NCBI RefSeq assembly: GCF_037023145.1
Contig: NZ_CP146093.1
Coordinates: forward strand, 62,001-126,000
Reading direction: 5' to 3'
Source of the DNA: Ralstonia sp. RRA
GTDB taxonomy: Bacteria > Pseudomonadota > Gammaproteobacteria > Burkholderiales > Burkholderiaceae
DNA: 64,000 bases
A model generated the notes under the pieces. That model was not told the DNA's origin. It did not search any database and saw only the letters and a list, made by a program, of their open reading frames with translations. Both the position numbers and the translations under genes were made by a program. How positions within the stretch are numbered: the first letter of the stretch is position 1; each line of letters begins with the position of its first letter. Shown one piece after another: positions 1-8,899 of the stretch.

Positions 1-1792
1 GTGCTTCCAATGCCGGCGAACACACGCCCAGTTCCTCGACCAGACGATGATTGCCCAGGTGATAGAGCGCACCGTTGACATGGCCCCGGACGCCGCGTCC
101 GGGCAAGGCCGCAAAATCGGTGACGTCGCGCAGGGCTAGGCCTTGGTCCTGCGCCGCGCGGGCCACGGCCAGGGAGACGGGATGGTCGGAGCGGGCAGCC
201 AGGCTAGCTGCCAGGATCTGGGCGGCGGACGCGTCCGCACCGTTCCAGGCCACGACGTCCGTCTGCGCTGGCTTGCCGTGCGTGATCGTGCCGGTCTTGT
301 CGAGCGCCAACCATTTCAGCTTGCGTCCCTCTTCCAGATAGACGCCGCCCTTGATGAGGATGCCGCGCTTCGCGGCGGCCGCCAGGCCGCTCACAATGCT
401 CACCGGCGTCGAGATCACGAGCGCGCAGGGGCAAGCAATCACGAGAAGAACTAGGGCCTTGTAGATCCAGTCCAGCCAAGTCGCACCGAAGACCAGCGGA
501 GGGACGATGGCCACCGCAAGCGCAACCGCGAACACAATGGGCGTGTACAGCCGGGCGAACTGGTCAACGAAGCGCTGCGTGGGCGCTCGACTGCCTTGCG
601 CGGCCTCGACGGCGTGAATGATCCGTGCCAGTGTGGAGTCGCTTGCCGCTGCGGTGACGCGATATTCGAACGACCCGGATTCGTTGATGGTGCCGGCGAA
701 CACGGAGTCGCCCGCTGCCTTCTCGACCGGCAGGCTCTCGCCCGTGATCGGCGCCTGATTGACGGATGACCGCCCCTGCAGAATCGTGCCATCGAGCGCG
801 ATGCGCTCGCCCGGCTTGACCCGCACACGGCTGCCAACGGCCACGGTCTTGGCATCGACGTCGGACCAACTGCCGTCGCTGCGCTGTACCGTGGCTGTCT
901 CCGGGGCGAGATCCATCAGCCCCCGGATCGCATCTCGGGCGCGGTCCAGCGAACGGGCTTCGATGACCTCCGCCAAGGCGAAGAGGACCATCACCATCGC
1001 CGCTTCCGGCCAATGGCCGATCACCATCGCCCCAGTGACTGCGATCGACATGAGGGCGTTCATGTTCAGGTTGCGGTTCTTGAGCGCGATCCAGCCTTTC
1101 TTGTAGGTGGACAGCCCGCCGGTCAGGATCGCGGCCAGCGCCAGGATCACCACCACCCAATGGTTGCCACCGTTGAGCCAATACACCACTTCCGCCAGGA
1201 CGGCGTTCGCGCCGGCAATGGCAAGCGGCCACCATTTGGTGGGCGCGGCATCTTGTTCGGGAAGCGGTGCTGCGGCAGAGCGGTCGCGCACCTCGGCATC
1301 GAAGCCAAGCGACTGAATGGCAGCCAGCACTTGCGGTAGCGCATCGGCAGCGTGTTGAACGGCGAGTGTGCGTTGGACGAGATTGAACTGCATGTCTGAC
1401 ACGCCCGCCATGCCCGCCAGCTTGCCGCGAATCAGCGTTTCTTCGGTCGGGCAGTCCATCTGACGAATGGTCAGGACTGTGCTCTGCCCGGCGGGGCTTT
1501 CATCGGCGCGAACCGCTCGCATGCCAACGGCTGCCAAGGCTTGCTCGATCGGCGCCGGGGATGGCAGCCGGTGCTGGACGGCCAGCGAACGCTGCATCAG
1601 GTTGAACTCAAGGTTGACCACGCCGGGCAGCGCCGCCAGCTTATTGCGAATGAGCGTTTCTTCCGTCGGGCAGTCCATGTTGTCGATCCGGTAGCGGGAT
1701 CGTTTCAGGTCAACAGCCGCCGCATCGCCGTCCGCCGGCGTCACCACGTTGGTGGCAGCACAACCGCACCCCTTGGAGCCGCAATCACTCAC
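1..1792 (-). CDS. pbrA: P1B-type heavy-metal efflux ATPase (PbrA/CadA-like), 3' end beyond window
   Basis: Exports soft divalent metal ions (Pb, Cd or Zn) across the inner membrane using ATP. The start is a GTG at 1792 behind GGAGGT, giving 597 codons before the window edge; family members have about 750-800 residues, so roughly the last 200 are missing. Two N-terminal metal-binding domains each carry DCPTEE. The CPCALV membrane motif (about codon 456) and the phosphorylation motif DKTGTIT (positions about 283-301) are intact. It is divergent from the pbrR-like regulator, and the shared gap holds a MerR-type operator. Seen: motifs and arrangement. Known: the family exports Pb/Cd/Zn. Which metal is inference, resting on the adjacent PbrR-like and PbrT-like genes. 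Confidence 0.9.
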   Translation of the reverse strand, partial: MSDCGSKGCGCAATNVVTPADGDAAAVDLKRSRYRIDNMDCPTEETLIRNKLAALPGVVNLEFNLMQRSLAVQHRLPSPAPIEQALAAVGMRAVRADESPAGQSTVLTIRQMDCPTEETLIRGKLAGMAGVSDMQFNLVQRTLAVQHAADALPQVLAAIQSLGFDAEVRDRSAAAPLPEQDAAPTKWWPLAIAGANAVLAEVVYWLNGGNHWVVVILALAAILTGGLSTYKKGWIALKNRNLNMNALMSIAVTGAMVIGHWPEAAMVMVLFALAEVIEARSLDRARDAIRGLMDLAPETATVQRSDGSWSDVDAKTVAVGSRVRVKPGERIALDGTILQGRSSVNQAPITGESLPVEKAAGDSVFAGTINESGSFEYRVTAAASDSTLARIIHAVEAAQGSRAPTQRFVDQFARLYTPIVFAVALAVAIVPPLVFGATWLDWIYKALVLLVIACPCALVISTPVSIVSGLAAAAKRGILIKGGVYLEEGRKLKWLALDKTGTITHGKPAQTDVVAWNGADASAAQILAASLAARSDHPVSLAVARAAQDQGLALRDVTDFAALPGRGVRGHVNGALYHLGNHRLVEELGVCSPALEA

Positions 1793-1836
1793 AGCACCTC
1801 CCTTTGTCGCTTGAAATGGATTGGACTCAAGTACAC

Positions 1837-1857
1837 ACTCTATAGCTACTATAGAGT
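1837..1857 (-). promoter_or_regulatory. MerR-type operator inside the pbrA promoter
   Basis: A perfect dyad, ACTCTATAG, 3 nt, CTATAGAGT. Read on the minus strand it lies between a -35 TTGACT and a -10-like TGTACT spaced 19 bp, the over-long spacing that MerR-family activators correct by twisting DNA. The dyad closely matches known PbrR/CadR operators. It should control pbrA on the minus strand and probably the regulator itself on the plus strand. Confidence 0.85.
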
Positions 1858-1879
1858 CAAGGGACTTCGGCCCGACATC

Positions 1880-2311
1880 ATGAACATTCAGATCGGTGAA
1901 TTCGCCAAGCGCACGGCCTGCCCGATTCAAACCATCCGGTACTACGAGCGCGAAGGCCTGTTGCCGCCGCCGGACCGCAGCTCGGGCAACTTCCGGCTGT
2001 ACAGCGAGCGGCACATTGAGCGGCTGCAGTTCATCCTCCACTGCCGGTCATTGGACATGCCGCTGAACGACGTGCGGACACTCCTGCGCTACCGCGAGCG
2101 ACCGGACGAGGATTGCGGCGCGGTGAACACCCTCCTGGACAAGCACATCGAGGAAGTCGAGCGGCGTATCGAGGCACTGGGGGTGTTAAAGCACCATTTG
2201 TGCGCGCTGCGCGAGACCTGTTCCGACGGGCGAGCTGCAGAAGCTTGCGGAATCCTGCAGGGGTTGTCCGAAGGTAGCGGCACGTGCACTGGAGACGGCA
2301 CGCACCGCTGA
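1880..2311 (+). CDS. pbrR: MerR-family Pb(II)/Cd(II)-responsive regulator (PbrR-like)
   Basis: 143 aa. The N-terminal winged helix-turn-helix starts MNIQIGEFAKRTACPIQTIR, followed by a dimerisation helix and a C-terminal metal loop. Cys14, Cys79 and Cys136 are present; PbrR uses Cys14, Cys79 and Cys134 to bind lead, and Cys79 in the DCG context is the family hallmark. The start is ATG 1880, although the frame is open further upstream, because the DNA-binding domain begins exactly there. It is divergent from the ATPase and is followed by an intrinsic terminator, so it is probably its own unit. Lead over cadmium specificity is inferred from overall similarity to PbrR. Confidence 0.9.
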   Translation: MNIQIGEFAKRTACPIQTIRYYEREGLLPPPDRSSGNFRLYSERHIERLQFILHCRSLDMPLNDVRTLLRYRERPDEDCGAVNTLLDKHIEEVERRIEALGVLKHHLCALRETCSDGRAAEACGILQGLSEGSGTCTGDGTHR

Positions 2312-2324
2312 CACGAAGGGGAAT

Positions 2325-2369
2325 GGCCGAACGGGTTCGCTATGTGACCCCTTCGGCCGCATGTTTTTT
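2325..2369 (+). terminator. Intrinsic terminator after pbrR-like gene
   Basis: A 12-bp stem with one mismatch (arms GGCCGAACGGGT and ACCCCTTCGGCC), a 10-nt loop, then a run of six T at 2364-2369, just downstream of the regulator stop codon. Confidence 0.75.
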
Positions 2370-2403
2370 GACCAGCGCGACATCTGCGTCACGAAACATG
2401 AAT

Positions 2404-2422
2404 TACAATCATTCTCATTTAA
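2404..2422 (-). promoter_or_regulatory. Fur-box-like site upstream of the FTR1/PbrT gene
   Basis: On the minus strand the 19-mer reads TTAAATGAGAATGATTGTA and matches 12 of 19 positions of the classical Fur consensus (GATAATGATAATCATTATC), including the AATGA-AAT-ATT core. It lies 34-52 nt upstream of the FTR1-family start codon, where it could overlap a promoter. This is a consensus match only. Confidence 0.5.
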
Positions 2423-2455
2423 AGCCATTTCTCCCGCTTCGCCGGTAGGCTCTTC

Positions 2456-4384
2456 ATGCAACTGCAGCGCGTCGTCACCCTCATCCTGTTCTACCTGCTG
2501 ACATCGGTTTCAAGCGCGTACGCCGACACGCTGTCCACTCAAGACAAGACCAAGCAGGTCTGGCAATTACTCGACTATCTGGCGGTCGATTACGGTCGCT
2601 CCGTCAAGGACGGCCAGGTGGCCAATGCCGATGAGTACGCCGAAATGCAGGAGTTTGCGCATGCGGCGCAGCGCCAGATTGCCGAGTTGCCGGCGGGGCC
2701 ACAGACGCAAGCCTTGCTCAAGGATGCTGGCGCGTTGCGCACGCTCATCGCCGACAAGGCCGCACCCACCGTCGTCGGTGAACAGGCGCATAAGCTCGCG
2801 GACAGCTTGCTGGCCGCCTACCCGGTGCCGATGGCGCCCAGCAAGGTGCCCGACCTGAAGCATGGAGCTACGCTGTATCAAAGCCAGTGCGCGTCCTGCC
2901 ATGGCAACACCGGACACGCCGATGGTCCGCTGGCCGCCAAGCTGAGCCCGCCCCCCATAGCCCTGGCCGATCATCAGCGCGCCCAGGAGCGCAGCGTCTT
3001 CGCCCTCCAGCAGATCATCACGCGCGGTGTCGAGGGCACCTCGATGCCGAGCTTCGCGCAGCTCACTGACGATGATCGCTGGGCACTGGCCTATTTTGCG
3101 TCGACCTTGTCCTATTCCGATGCGGACCGGCAAGCCGGCGCCAAATTGTGGGCATCCCGCCCGGAGCTGCATAGCGCGGTGCCGACGCTCGCCAAGCTCA
3201 GCCAGACGCCAGAAGCGTTGCTGGCCAAGACGATCAGCCCGGATGCCGCGCGGCAATTGACCGCCTATTTGAGAAGCGCGCCGGATGTGCTGAACGCCTC
3301 CAACGCAGACAGTCTCGCAATCGCCAAGGACAAGCTCAAAGAGAGCGTAGCCGCCTTCGACCAGGGCGACAAAGCGACTGCCTCGCGCCTGGCGCTCTCC
3401 GCCTACCTCGACGGCTTCGAGCCGGTCGAACCGGCCCTGGCCGCCAAGAACCAGTCGCTGTTCCAGGACATCGAAAAAATGATGGGCCTGTATCGCAACG
3501 CGATCACTACCGGTCAGGCCGAGCAGGTACGGGACATCGCGCAGCATCTGCAGACGATGCTGACTGAAGCCCAGGATGCACTGGGTGGCACCAACGACCC
3601 GCTGTCGACGTTCCTGGGCGCCTTGACGATCCTGCTGCGCGAGGGCCTGGAGGCACTGCTTGTCGTGGTCGCCATGATGGCCTTCCTGAAGAAGGCCGAA
3701 CGCACCGACGTGCTGCCATACGTCCATGCCGGCTGGATTGTTGCGCTGGCCGCCGGTGGACTGACGTGGGCCGTCGCTACCTACCTGGTGGATTTGAGCG
3801 GTGCCAGCCGCGAGATGACCGAAGGCTTCTCGGCAATCTTTGCGGCCGTGGTCCTGCTCGGCGTGGGCATGTGGATGCACCAGAAGAGCCTGGCCGGTCG
3901 CTGGCAGGCCTATGTGAAGCAGAAGCTGTCCTCCGCGCTGAACAAGCGCTCGGCGATCATGCTGTTCGTGCTGTCATTCGTGACGGTGTACCGCGAGGTG
4001 TTCGAGACCGTGCTGTTCTACGCCGCGCTGTGGAGCGAAGGGAACGGCATCTACCTGCTGGCCGGCTTGGGCTCCGGGATTGCGATCCTGGCGATCATCG
4101 CCGTCGTGCTGCTGCGCTCCTCGGCGCGCCTGCCGATCCGCCAGTTCTTTGCCTTCAGCTCGGCTCTGGTCGCGGTCCTGGCAGTGGTGCTGATCGGCAA
4201 GGGCGTTGCGGCGTTGCAGAAGGTTGGTTTTCTGCACATCACGCCGATTTCGATGCCGCGTATTGACGTGCTGGGGATTTACCCGTCCATGCAGACGGTG
4301 ATCGCACAGGTGGCGATCTTGCTGATCATTGTGCTCAGCTTCGCGTATAACCTCCGATCGCAGAAGGCATCGAGCAAAGCGTAG
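2456..4384 (+). CDS. pbrT: FTR1-family metal permease with N-terminal cytochrome c domain (PbrT-like)
   Basis: 642 aa, close to PbrT (637 aa). The N-terminus is a signal peptide ending near SAYADT. A periplasmic part follows with a haem-c site CASCHG (about residues 145-150). The membrane part carries two FTR1 motifs, REGLEALL (about 395) and YREVFETV (about 511), the RExxE signatures of the oxidase-dependent iron/lead transporter family. Known: FTR1 imports Fe(III) after oxidation, and PbrT imports Pb(II). Inferred: the fused cytochrome supplies or accepts electrons during uptake. A Fur-box-like sequence upstream suggests iron control in place of, or alongside, lead control. A tyrosine recombinase follows after 24 bp. 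Confidence 0.88.
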   Translation: MQLQRVVTLILFYLLTSVSSAYADTLSTQDKTKQVWQLLDYLAVDYGRSVKDGQVANADEYAEMQEFAHAAQRQIAELPAGPQTQALLKDAGALRTLIADKAAPTVVGEQAHKLADSLLAAYPVPMAPSKVPDLKHGATLYQSQCASCHGNTGHADGPLAAKLSPPPIALADHQRAQERSVFALQQIITRGVEGTSMPSFAQLTDDDRWALAYFASTLSYSDADRQAGAKLWASRPELHSAVPTLAKLSQTPEALLAKTISPDAARQLTAYLRSAPDVLNASNADSLAIAKDKLKESVAAFDQGDKATASRLALSAYLDGFEPVEPALAAKNQSLFQDIEKMMGLYRNAITTGQAEQVRDIAQHLQTMLTEAQDALGGTNDPLSTFLGALTILLREGLEALLVVVAMMAFLKKAERTDVLPYVHAGWIVALAAGGLTWAVATYLVDLSGASREMTEGFSAIFAAVVLLGVGMWMHQKSLAGRWQAYVKQKLSSALNKRSAIMLFVLSFVTVYREVFETVLFYAALWSEGNGIYLLAGLGSGIAILAIIAVVLLRSSARLPIRQFFAFSSALVAVLAVVLIGKGVAALQKVGFLHITPISMPRIDVLGIYPSMQTVIAQVAILLIIVLSFAYNLRSQKASSKA

Positions 4385-4408
4385 TCGCTACCTTGATTTG
4401 AGAGTTCA

Positions 4409-5371
4409 ATGGCGGATATCGACAGGTATCTGCAGGCAGCGACCCGCGATCACACACGGCGCAGCTATCAGTCCGCCATCCGTCATTTCGAGCAAGAGTG
4501 GGGTGGCTTCCTGCCGGCCAGCGCCGACAGCGTTGCACGCTATCTGGCTGAGCACGCACAGACGCTTTCCATCAACACGCTGCGCCAACGGTTGGCTGCG
4601 ATCGCGCAGTGGCACGTTTCGCAGGGCTTTCCCGACCCCACGCGAGCACCGCACGTCCGCAAGGTGCTCAAGGGCATCCAGGCACTGCACCCCGCGCAGG
4701 AGCGGCGCGCCAAGCCATTGCAGCTCGCCCAGTTGGAGCAACTGGTTGCCTCGCTGGATGCGCAGATCGCGACCGCCTCGTCTGAGGGCAACGCCCATCA
4801 ACTCCAGGTGCATACCCGCAACAAGGCGCTGGTGCTGATCGGCTTCTGGCGGGGCTTCCGGTCGGACGAACTGAGTCGGCTGCAGATCGAGCACATCACG
4901 GTGGAGCCCGGCCGGGGCATGACGATTTTCCTGCCGCGCACCAAGACGGACCGCAACCATGTCGGTACGACCCACAAGGCGCCCGCGTTGTCGCGCTTGT
5001 GCCCAGTCGCCGCCTACGAGGCCTGGTTGGCGGCGTCCGGCCTGACCGAGGGCCCCGCGTTCCGCAGGATTGACCGCTGGAGCCGAATCGCAGCCGATGG
5101 ACTGCAGGCCAGCAGCATCGTGCCTTTGTTGCGCGCGCTGCTCCATCGCGCAGGACTGCCGCAATCGGACCGCTACAGCAGCCACTCACTACGACGGGGC
5201 TTTGCAACCTGGGCGAACTCGAACCAGTGGGATCTCAAGATGCTGATGGAATACGTCGGCTGGAAGGACGTACGCTCGGCCATGCGCTATATCGACGCGG
5301 CCGACCCATTTGCCCAGCATCGGATCGAAACAGCGCTGTCGGTCGCACCCCGGCCGGGCATTGCAGTCTGA
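4409..5371 (+). CDS. Tyrosine site-specific recombinase of the Tn3-family transposon
   Basis: 320 aa integrase. The N-terminal part (about 1-110) is a SAM-like core-binding domain. The catalytic part shows the first Arg in FWRGFRSDEL (about 147), HSLRRGFA (about 258), VGWKDVRSAM and the Tyr in MRYIDAADP (about 294). It is convergent with the Tn3 transposase, the two stops being 99 bp apart. Some Tn3 relatives use a tyrosine recombinase (TnpI or TnpS/TnpT type) in place of serine resolvase to resolve cointegrates, which is the likely job here. GAGAG lies 5 nt before the ATG. No resolution site was identified. Confidence 0.85.
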   Translation: MADIDRYLQAATRDHTRRSYQSAIRHFEQEWGGFLPASADSVARYLAEHAQTLSINTLRQRLAAIAQWHVSQGFPDPTRAPHVRKVLKGIQALHPAQERRAKPLQLAQLEQLVASLDAQIATASSEGNAHQLQVHTRNKALVLIGFWRGFRSDELSRLQIEHITVEPGRGMTIFLPRTKTDRNHVGTTHKAPALSRLCPVAAYEAWLAASGLTEGPAFRRIDRWSRIAADGLQASSIVPLLRALLHRAGLPQSDRYSSHSLRRGFATWANSNQWDLKMLMEYVGWKDVRSAMRYIDAADPFAQHRIETALSVAPRPGIAV

Positions 5372-5470
5372 CAGGTCCGGTCTGGCGGACCTCTGCCATT
5401 GCTTTGACGCAGTAACCTTGCATGAACCTCTAATAAACGCGATTGCGGCCGACCCGTGCCAAGCAGGACT

Positions 5471-8404
5471 TCATGCTTGGCTCGCACGCCGGCGAGGTGC
5501 CGCCTCCAACAGGGCATCCTGAAATTGGTGGATCTTGAAGCTCAAAACGCCCCGGAAATTCACATGGGCGAAGTGTGCCGGCCCCATGCGGCGCAGCCAG
5601 TCATCGTCGATCCGTTGCCCCTTGCGCTGCCACGTATCCACCGTCGTTTGCATCCGCTCGGTATTCCAGGCAATCACCAGATTGGTCAGCAGCGAGAGCG
5701 CCCCGGAAATCGCGATCATCTCGTCCTGGCGGCGACCGCGCTCGTGTTGGACCTTACTCATATAAATCGCCCGCTGGAGATGGTGCACGGATTCACCCCG
5801 ATTGAGGAGCGTGCGCAACTCGCGACGAAACTCGATGTTGCTGAAAAAGTCGCATAGGAACAGCGTGCGCAGCAGCTTGCCCAGGTGATCCGCTGCCCGG
5901 TGGATCGGGTCACCCTGGGCAGCACTGCCGAAGCGTTGCAGCGCAACGATCGCGCTCACGCGCCCCGCGTGAATGGACGCCACCAGGCGTAGCAAGCCAT
6001 CCCAGCCGTCGCGGATCGCCTTGAGGGAGACCTCGTGCGACACGGCAGCCGACAATCCCTCCGTCACCGACAGGGCACGCGGCAGGTACAGCTTGCGCTC
6101 CGACAGGTTGCGCAGCCAGGGACAGAGGTCAAAGCCAAGTAGCTTGGCCACCGCCATCCCCACGTTCGTGTAGCCATGGGTGTCGACGGCGAGCCGCAGC
6201 AGCCCACCGTCAGCGCGGGTTTCGTTGTGACGCATGACGCCTTCGATCGCCGCGCCAGTTTGGCGCTCGTTGAGCACCATCGGCTGGTTGTAGACGATCC
6301 CATGCTGATCCAGCACGTGCGTATAGACGCCAGCGGCGTGCGTGCGTCGGCGGGGATCAGCGCGCGCGTAGAACAGATGTGGGGACGTGTCCAGGCTCAT
6401 GGAGTCGCTGGAGGCGAGTTGGCCGGTGCCCCATAGATCGGTGATCGGGTGCGTGCGCTGGAACTCCACCACACGTTCGTTGGCGCGGCGCAGCCGGCCG
6501 GGCATTTCCAGGGAGCGCATCGCGGTGGAGACGTGCGCGAGGTCCAACTGCGGGATCATCGCCGCGACGCCCTTGGCATCCAGTTCGGTGCCGTGCGCGA
6601 TCAGGGCTGCATAAAGGGAGACGAGTTCGTGGGCATCCCGCGCCTTGCGCGCCAACAGCACTTCACTGAAATTGGTGCGCGCATCCATCTCCAGAATCAT
6701 GTCGGCAAACTGTGCGCTGCCGATGTCCTTGAACAGCAGATCTCGGGTGCGTTGAGGCGTGGTATCCGTGGTCTGCGCTTCCAATGGCGACAAATGCAGG
6801 ATGCCGTCCGCGTCGATCGTAAAGTGGCCAGCCTCACGGGCCTCGTCCAGCGCAGCGAGACCCGCCTTCAAATGCTCGGTCAGGCGATCAAGATAGAGCC
6901 TCGCTTGGCTTGGCAGGCCGAGCGAAGACAGATGCCGGTCGCGGTCGACCTCCCACTGTGCCGGCGGAATCAGCAACTGGTCTCGTTCTCGAAACGACAG
7001 GCTATGGTTGATCCACACCGTGCCGCGGCGCAGCCCCTTGCGCAAACTCATTACAGCAGAGGCCTCCAAGGCACGCAGCGCGCGCTGGCGGTCCTCACCG
7101 TCGACCAGGTCGCGCCAACTGGCGCTCACTGGCACATTGCAGTCTGGCGGCAACTCCGTCATGCCCCGATCGTGCAAACCGCCAACGAGATCGAGTTGGC
7201 GCATGGCAGGATCGTTACCGTGACTGGCGAATTCCAACGCCCGCAAGGGTGTCAGGAGGTTGCGGAGTCGGTGGTGGTCTTCGGTAAGGGTTTCGCGCAC
7301 GCTTGCGGCGTGACTTGCCGGCGGCCGACTGGACAGACCCTTAAGCAGCTTGCCGATGTCGGCCAGTCGGTCCTCGGCCGAGCGGCGGGTATCGTCCACC
7401 AGGGCCTTGATCTCCACCAGTTGCTGCCGGTATTCGATCGCCGAGCGGGCTTGCTTCGTCGTGGTCTTGTTGTACGCCTGCCGGACCAGGTCTGAGATAC
7501 GGCGCCCGCTTTGGTACACCATGGCGTCAGTCAACTCCAGCAAGGTGACACGCAGGAAGAACACCAGTTCGAGCGTGCGCGTCGACGCTTTGAGTTCGCG
7601 GATTTTGGCGGGACGGCGGGCCTGGATACGTTGGCCGTAGGCCCGCTGTTTCTCGATGGGGACCGCGTCAAATGTCCAGGTATGCGCGCCGAGGTCCTTC
7701 AAGAAGCTGATCTTGGCCAGCATCTCGGTCATCGTTGACGGGCTGTGGCGCGCGGGTGGGGTCTTGAGCCATTCCAGCACCGTCGTGCCCGATGTGGCGT
7801 GCTGGGCAAACACCGCAGCCTCGGCCCGCAGGATCTGCTCGCGCGAGACCACCACGTCGATCATGGCCAGCAGATCCCGCTCGATGCCCGCCCAGATGGA
7901 GCGGGCCAGATCCTGCAGCGCACGCGTCGACGGGATCAGAATGCGCCGTTCGTACAACCAGTAGTGCGCGTGCTGAAGCAGTTCCTCAACGGTCAGCGAT
8001 TCGGCGGCGTCCTGACGCATCCAGGCTTCGAGTCCGGCCCATTGCTCGTCATCGAGGCGTGTCAGGCCCAGATATTGGAGGGCCCAGACCTGATGCTCAT
8101 ACAGCGTCGGGTATCGCTGGTAAATGGTGCGCAGCGAGGCGATCGTTGGTGTCTCGACGGCGAGTTTTTCGCCGATATAGCGCAGCAACTGACGGGGGAG
8201 TGTGTTGAGTTGGTCCAGCGTACGGCCGCTGGCGCGCAGAAAGACCAACTGAATGGCGACTCCAGGGCGGCTGGCGCGTCGGAACTTCTGGTTGATCGCG
8301 GCGACATCGCTAGCGGTCAACGCGAAGTAATGCTCGACGTCGAACTCCGGCAGACGCGTGGGTAGGGAGTCTCTTCCCACATAGCGAAATTCCAAGCCCG
8401 GCAT
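5471..8404 (-). CDS. tnpA: Tn3-family transposase TnpA
   Basis: 977 aa, the normal length for Tn3-family TnpA. The C-terminal third holds the DDE-type region: an Asp in SSDSMSLD, an Asp in LAVDTHGYT, and a Glu in NRGESVHHLQ, in the usual Tn3 spacing. The N-terminal DNA-binding domain begins MPGLEFRYVGRDSLP. The gene reads inward from the right end; its start lies about 125 bp from the inverted repeat. It appears intact, so the transposon may still be mobile if the left end (outside the window) is complete. Confidence 0.95.
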   Translation of the reverse strand: MPGLEFRYVGRDSLPTRLPEFDVEHYFALTASDVAAINQKFRRASRPGVAIQLVFLRASGRTLDQLNTLPRQLLRYIGEKLAVETPTIASLRTIYQRYPTLYEHQVWALQYLGLTRLDDEQWAGLEAWMRQDAAESLTVEELLQHAHYWLYERRILIPSTRALQDLARSIWAGIERDLLAMIDVVVSREQILRAEAAVFAQHATSGTTVLEWLKTPPARHSPSTMTEMLAKISFLKDLGAHTWTFDAVPIEKQRAYGQRIQARRPAKIRELKASTRTLELVFFLRVTLLELTDAMVYQSGRRISDLVRQAYNKTTTKQARSAIEYRQQLVEIKALVDDTRRSAEDRLADIGKLLKGLSSRPPASHAASVRETLTEDHHRLRNLLTPLRALEFASHGNDPAMRQLDLVGGLHDRGMTELPPDCNVPVSASWRDLVDGEDRQRALRALEASAVMSLRKGLRRGTVWINHSLSFRERDQLLIPPAQWEVDRDRHLSSLGLPSQARLYLDRLTEHLKAGLAALDEAREAGHFTIDADGILHLSPLEAQTTDTTPQRTRDLLFKDIGSAQFADMILEMDARTNFSEVLLARKARDAHELVSLYAALIAHGTELDAKGVAAMIPQLDLAHVSTAMRSLEMPGRLRRANERVVEFQRTHPITDLWGTGQLASSDSMSLDTSPHLFYARADPRRRTHAAGVYTHVLDQHGIVYNQPMVLNERQTGAAIEGVMRHNETRADGGLLRLAVDTHGYTNVGMAVAKLLGFDLCPWLRNLSERKLYLPRALSVTEGLSAAVSHEVSLKAIRDGWDGLLRLVASIHAGRVSAIVALQRFGSAAQGDPIHRAADHLGKLLRTLFLCDFFSNIEFRRELRTLLNRGESVHHLQRAIYMSKVQHERGRRQDEMIAISGALSLLTNLVIAWNTERMQTTVDTWQRKGQRIDDDWLRRMGPAHFAHVNFRGVLSFKIHQFQDALLEAAPRRRASQA

Positions 8405-8530
8405 CTTGTGCCCCCGTCAAGGTGGCGCGATCCGAAATCGCGGGCGAATATCGTACTCCCGAAGTCACTGGAGGGCAGCAGACAATTGTCGGCAGAGACC
8501 TGGGGCCCTTATGAATAAAGGCTCTGCGGG

Positions 8531-8568
8531 GAAACCGTAAGAAAATGCACGAAAAGGACAATTACCCC
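8531..8568 (-). repeat. 38-bp right terminal inverted repeat of the Tn3-family transposon
   Basis: Read from the outside in, the end begins GGGGTAATTGTCCTTTTCGT and continues for 38 bp, the standard Tn3 length with the standard GGGG tip. Its outer edge at 8568 cuts the reading frame of a backbone gene. The left copy must lie before the window start. GCAAA (8569-8573) would be one copy of a 5-bp target duplication. Confidence 0.8.
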
Positions 8569-8836
8569 GCAAACTGCGGAAACAACGTGGCCAGCGCCTG
8601 CTGATCGGTTTCGACGAACGTGCGCAGGCCATCCATCGCGACGACCAGTTGGTGATCAAACATGTCCGCTTCATCCGACAGATCAACGCGGACCGAGGCC
8701 TTGAAGGCTGCGAGCGCCTTCTCGCGCGTCACGTCTGCCCCCATCCAGCCCAGACTGCGAATGAACGTGTGCACTTCTTTTTTTCTGTGGGAGAAGCCGT
8801 TCAGCATCGACGGCTGAGATTTGAATCGTAGTCATT
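8569..8836 (-). pseudogene. Small backbone gene, frameshifted and truncated by the Tn3 insertion
   Basis: An open frame begins at ATG 8807, runs to the transposon end and ends by chance inside the inverted repeat with LFPQFAG. A better start, ATG 8836 (MTTIQISAVDAERLLPQ), is in another frame and would join it if one A were removed from the run of seven A at about 8776-8782. The product would continue KKEVHTFIRSLGW and include a Lys/Asp-rich helical stretch. I see no known domain. The A-run insertion could be a real mutation or a sequencing error; the 3' truncation by the transposon is clear. Confidence 0.5.
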
Positions 8837-8846
8837 TCGATATCTC

Positions 8847-8884
8847 AAAAAAAAAATGGTCCGCCTCTGGTGAGAGCGGACCAA
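8847..8884 (-). terminator. Intrinsic terminator of the SbcCD-like operon
   Basis: A perfect 8-9 bp stem (arms TGGTCCGC and GCGGACCA) is followed on the minus strand by ten T residues. It lies just after the stop of the SbcC-like gene. Confidence 0.9.
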
Positions 8885-8899
8885 TATGGTTGGTGGAAC

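Noticed and set aside
2567..3880. 437-codon minus-strand frame
   Set aside because: Antisense to the PbrT-like gene, which has clear family motifs.
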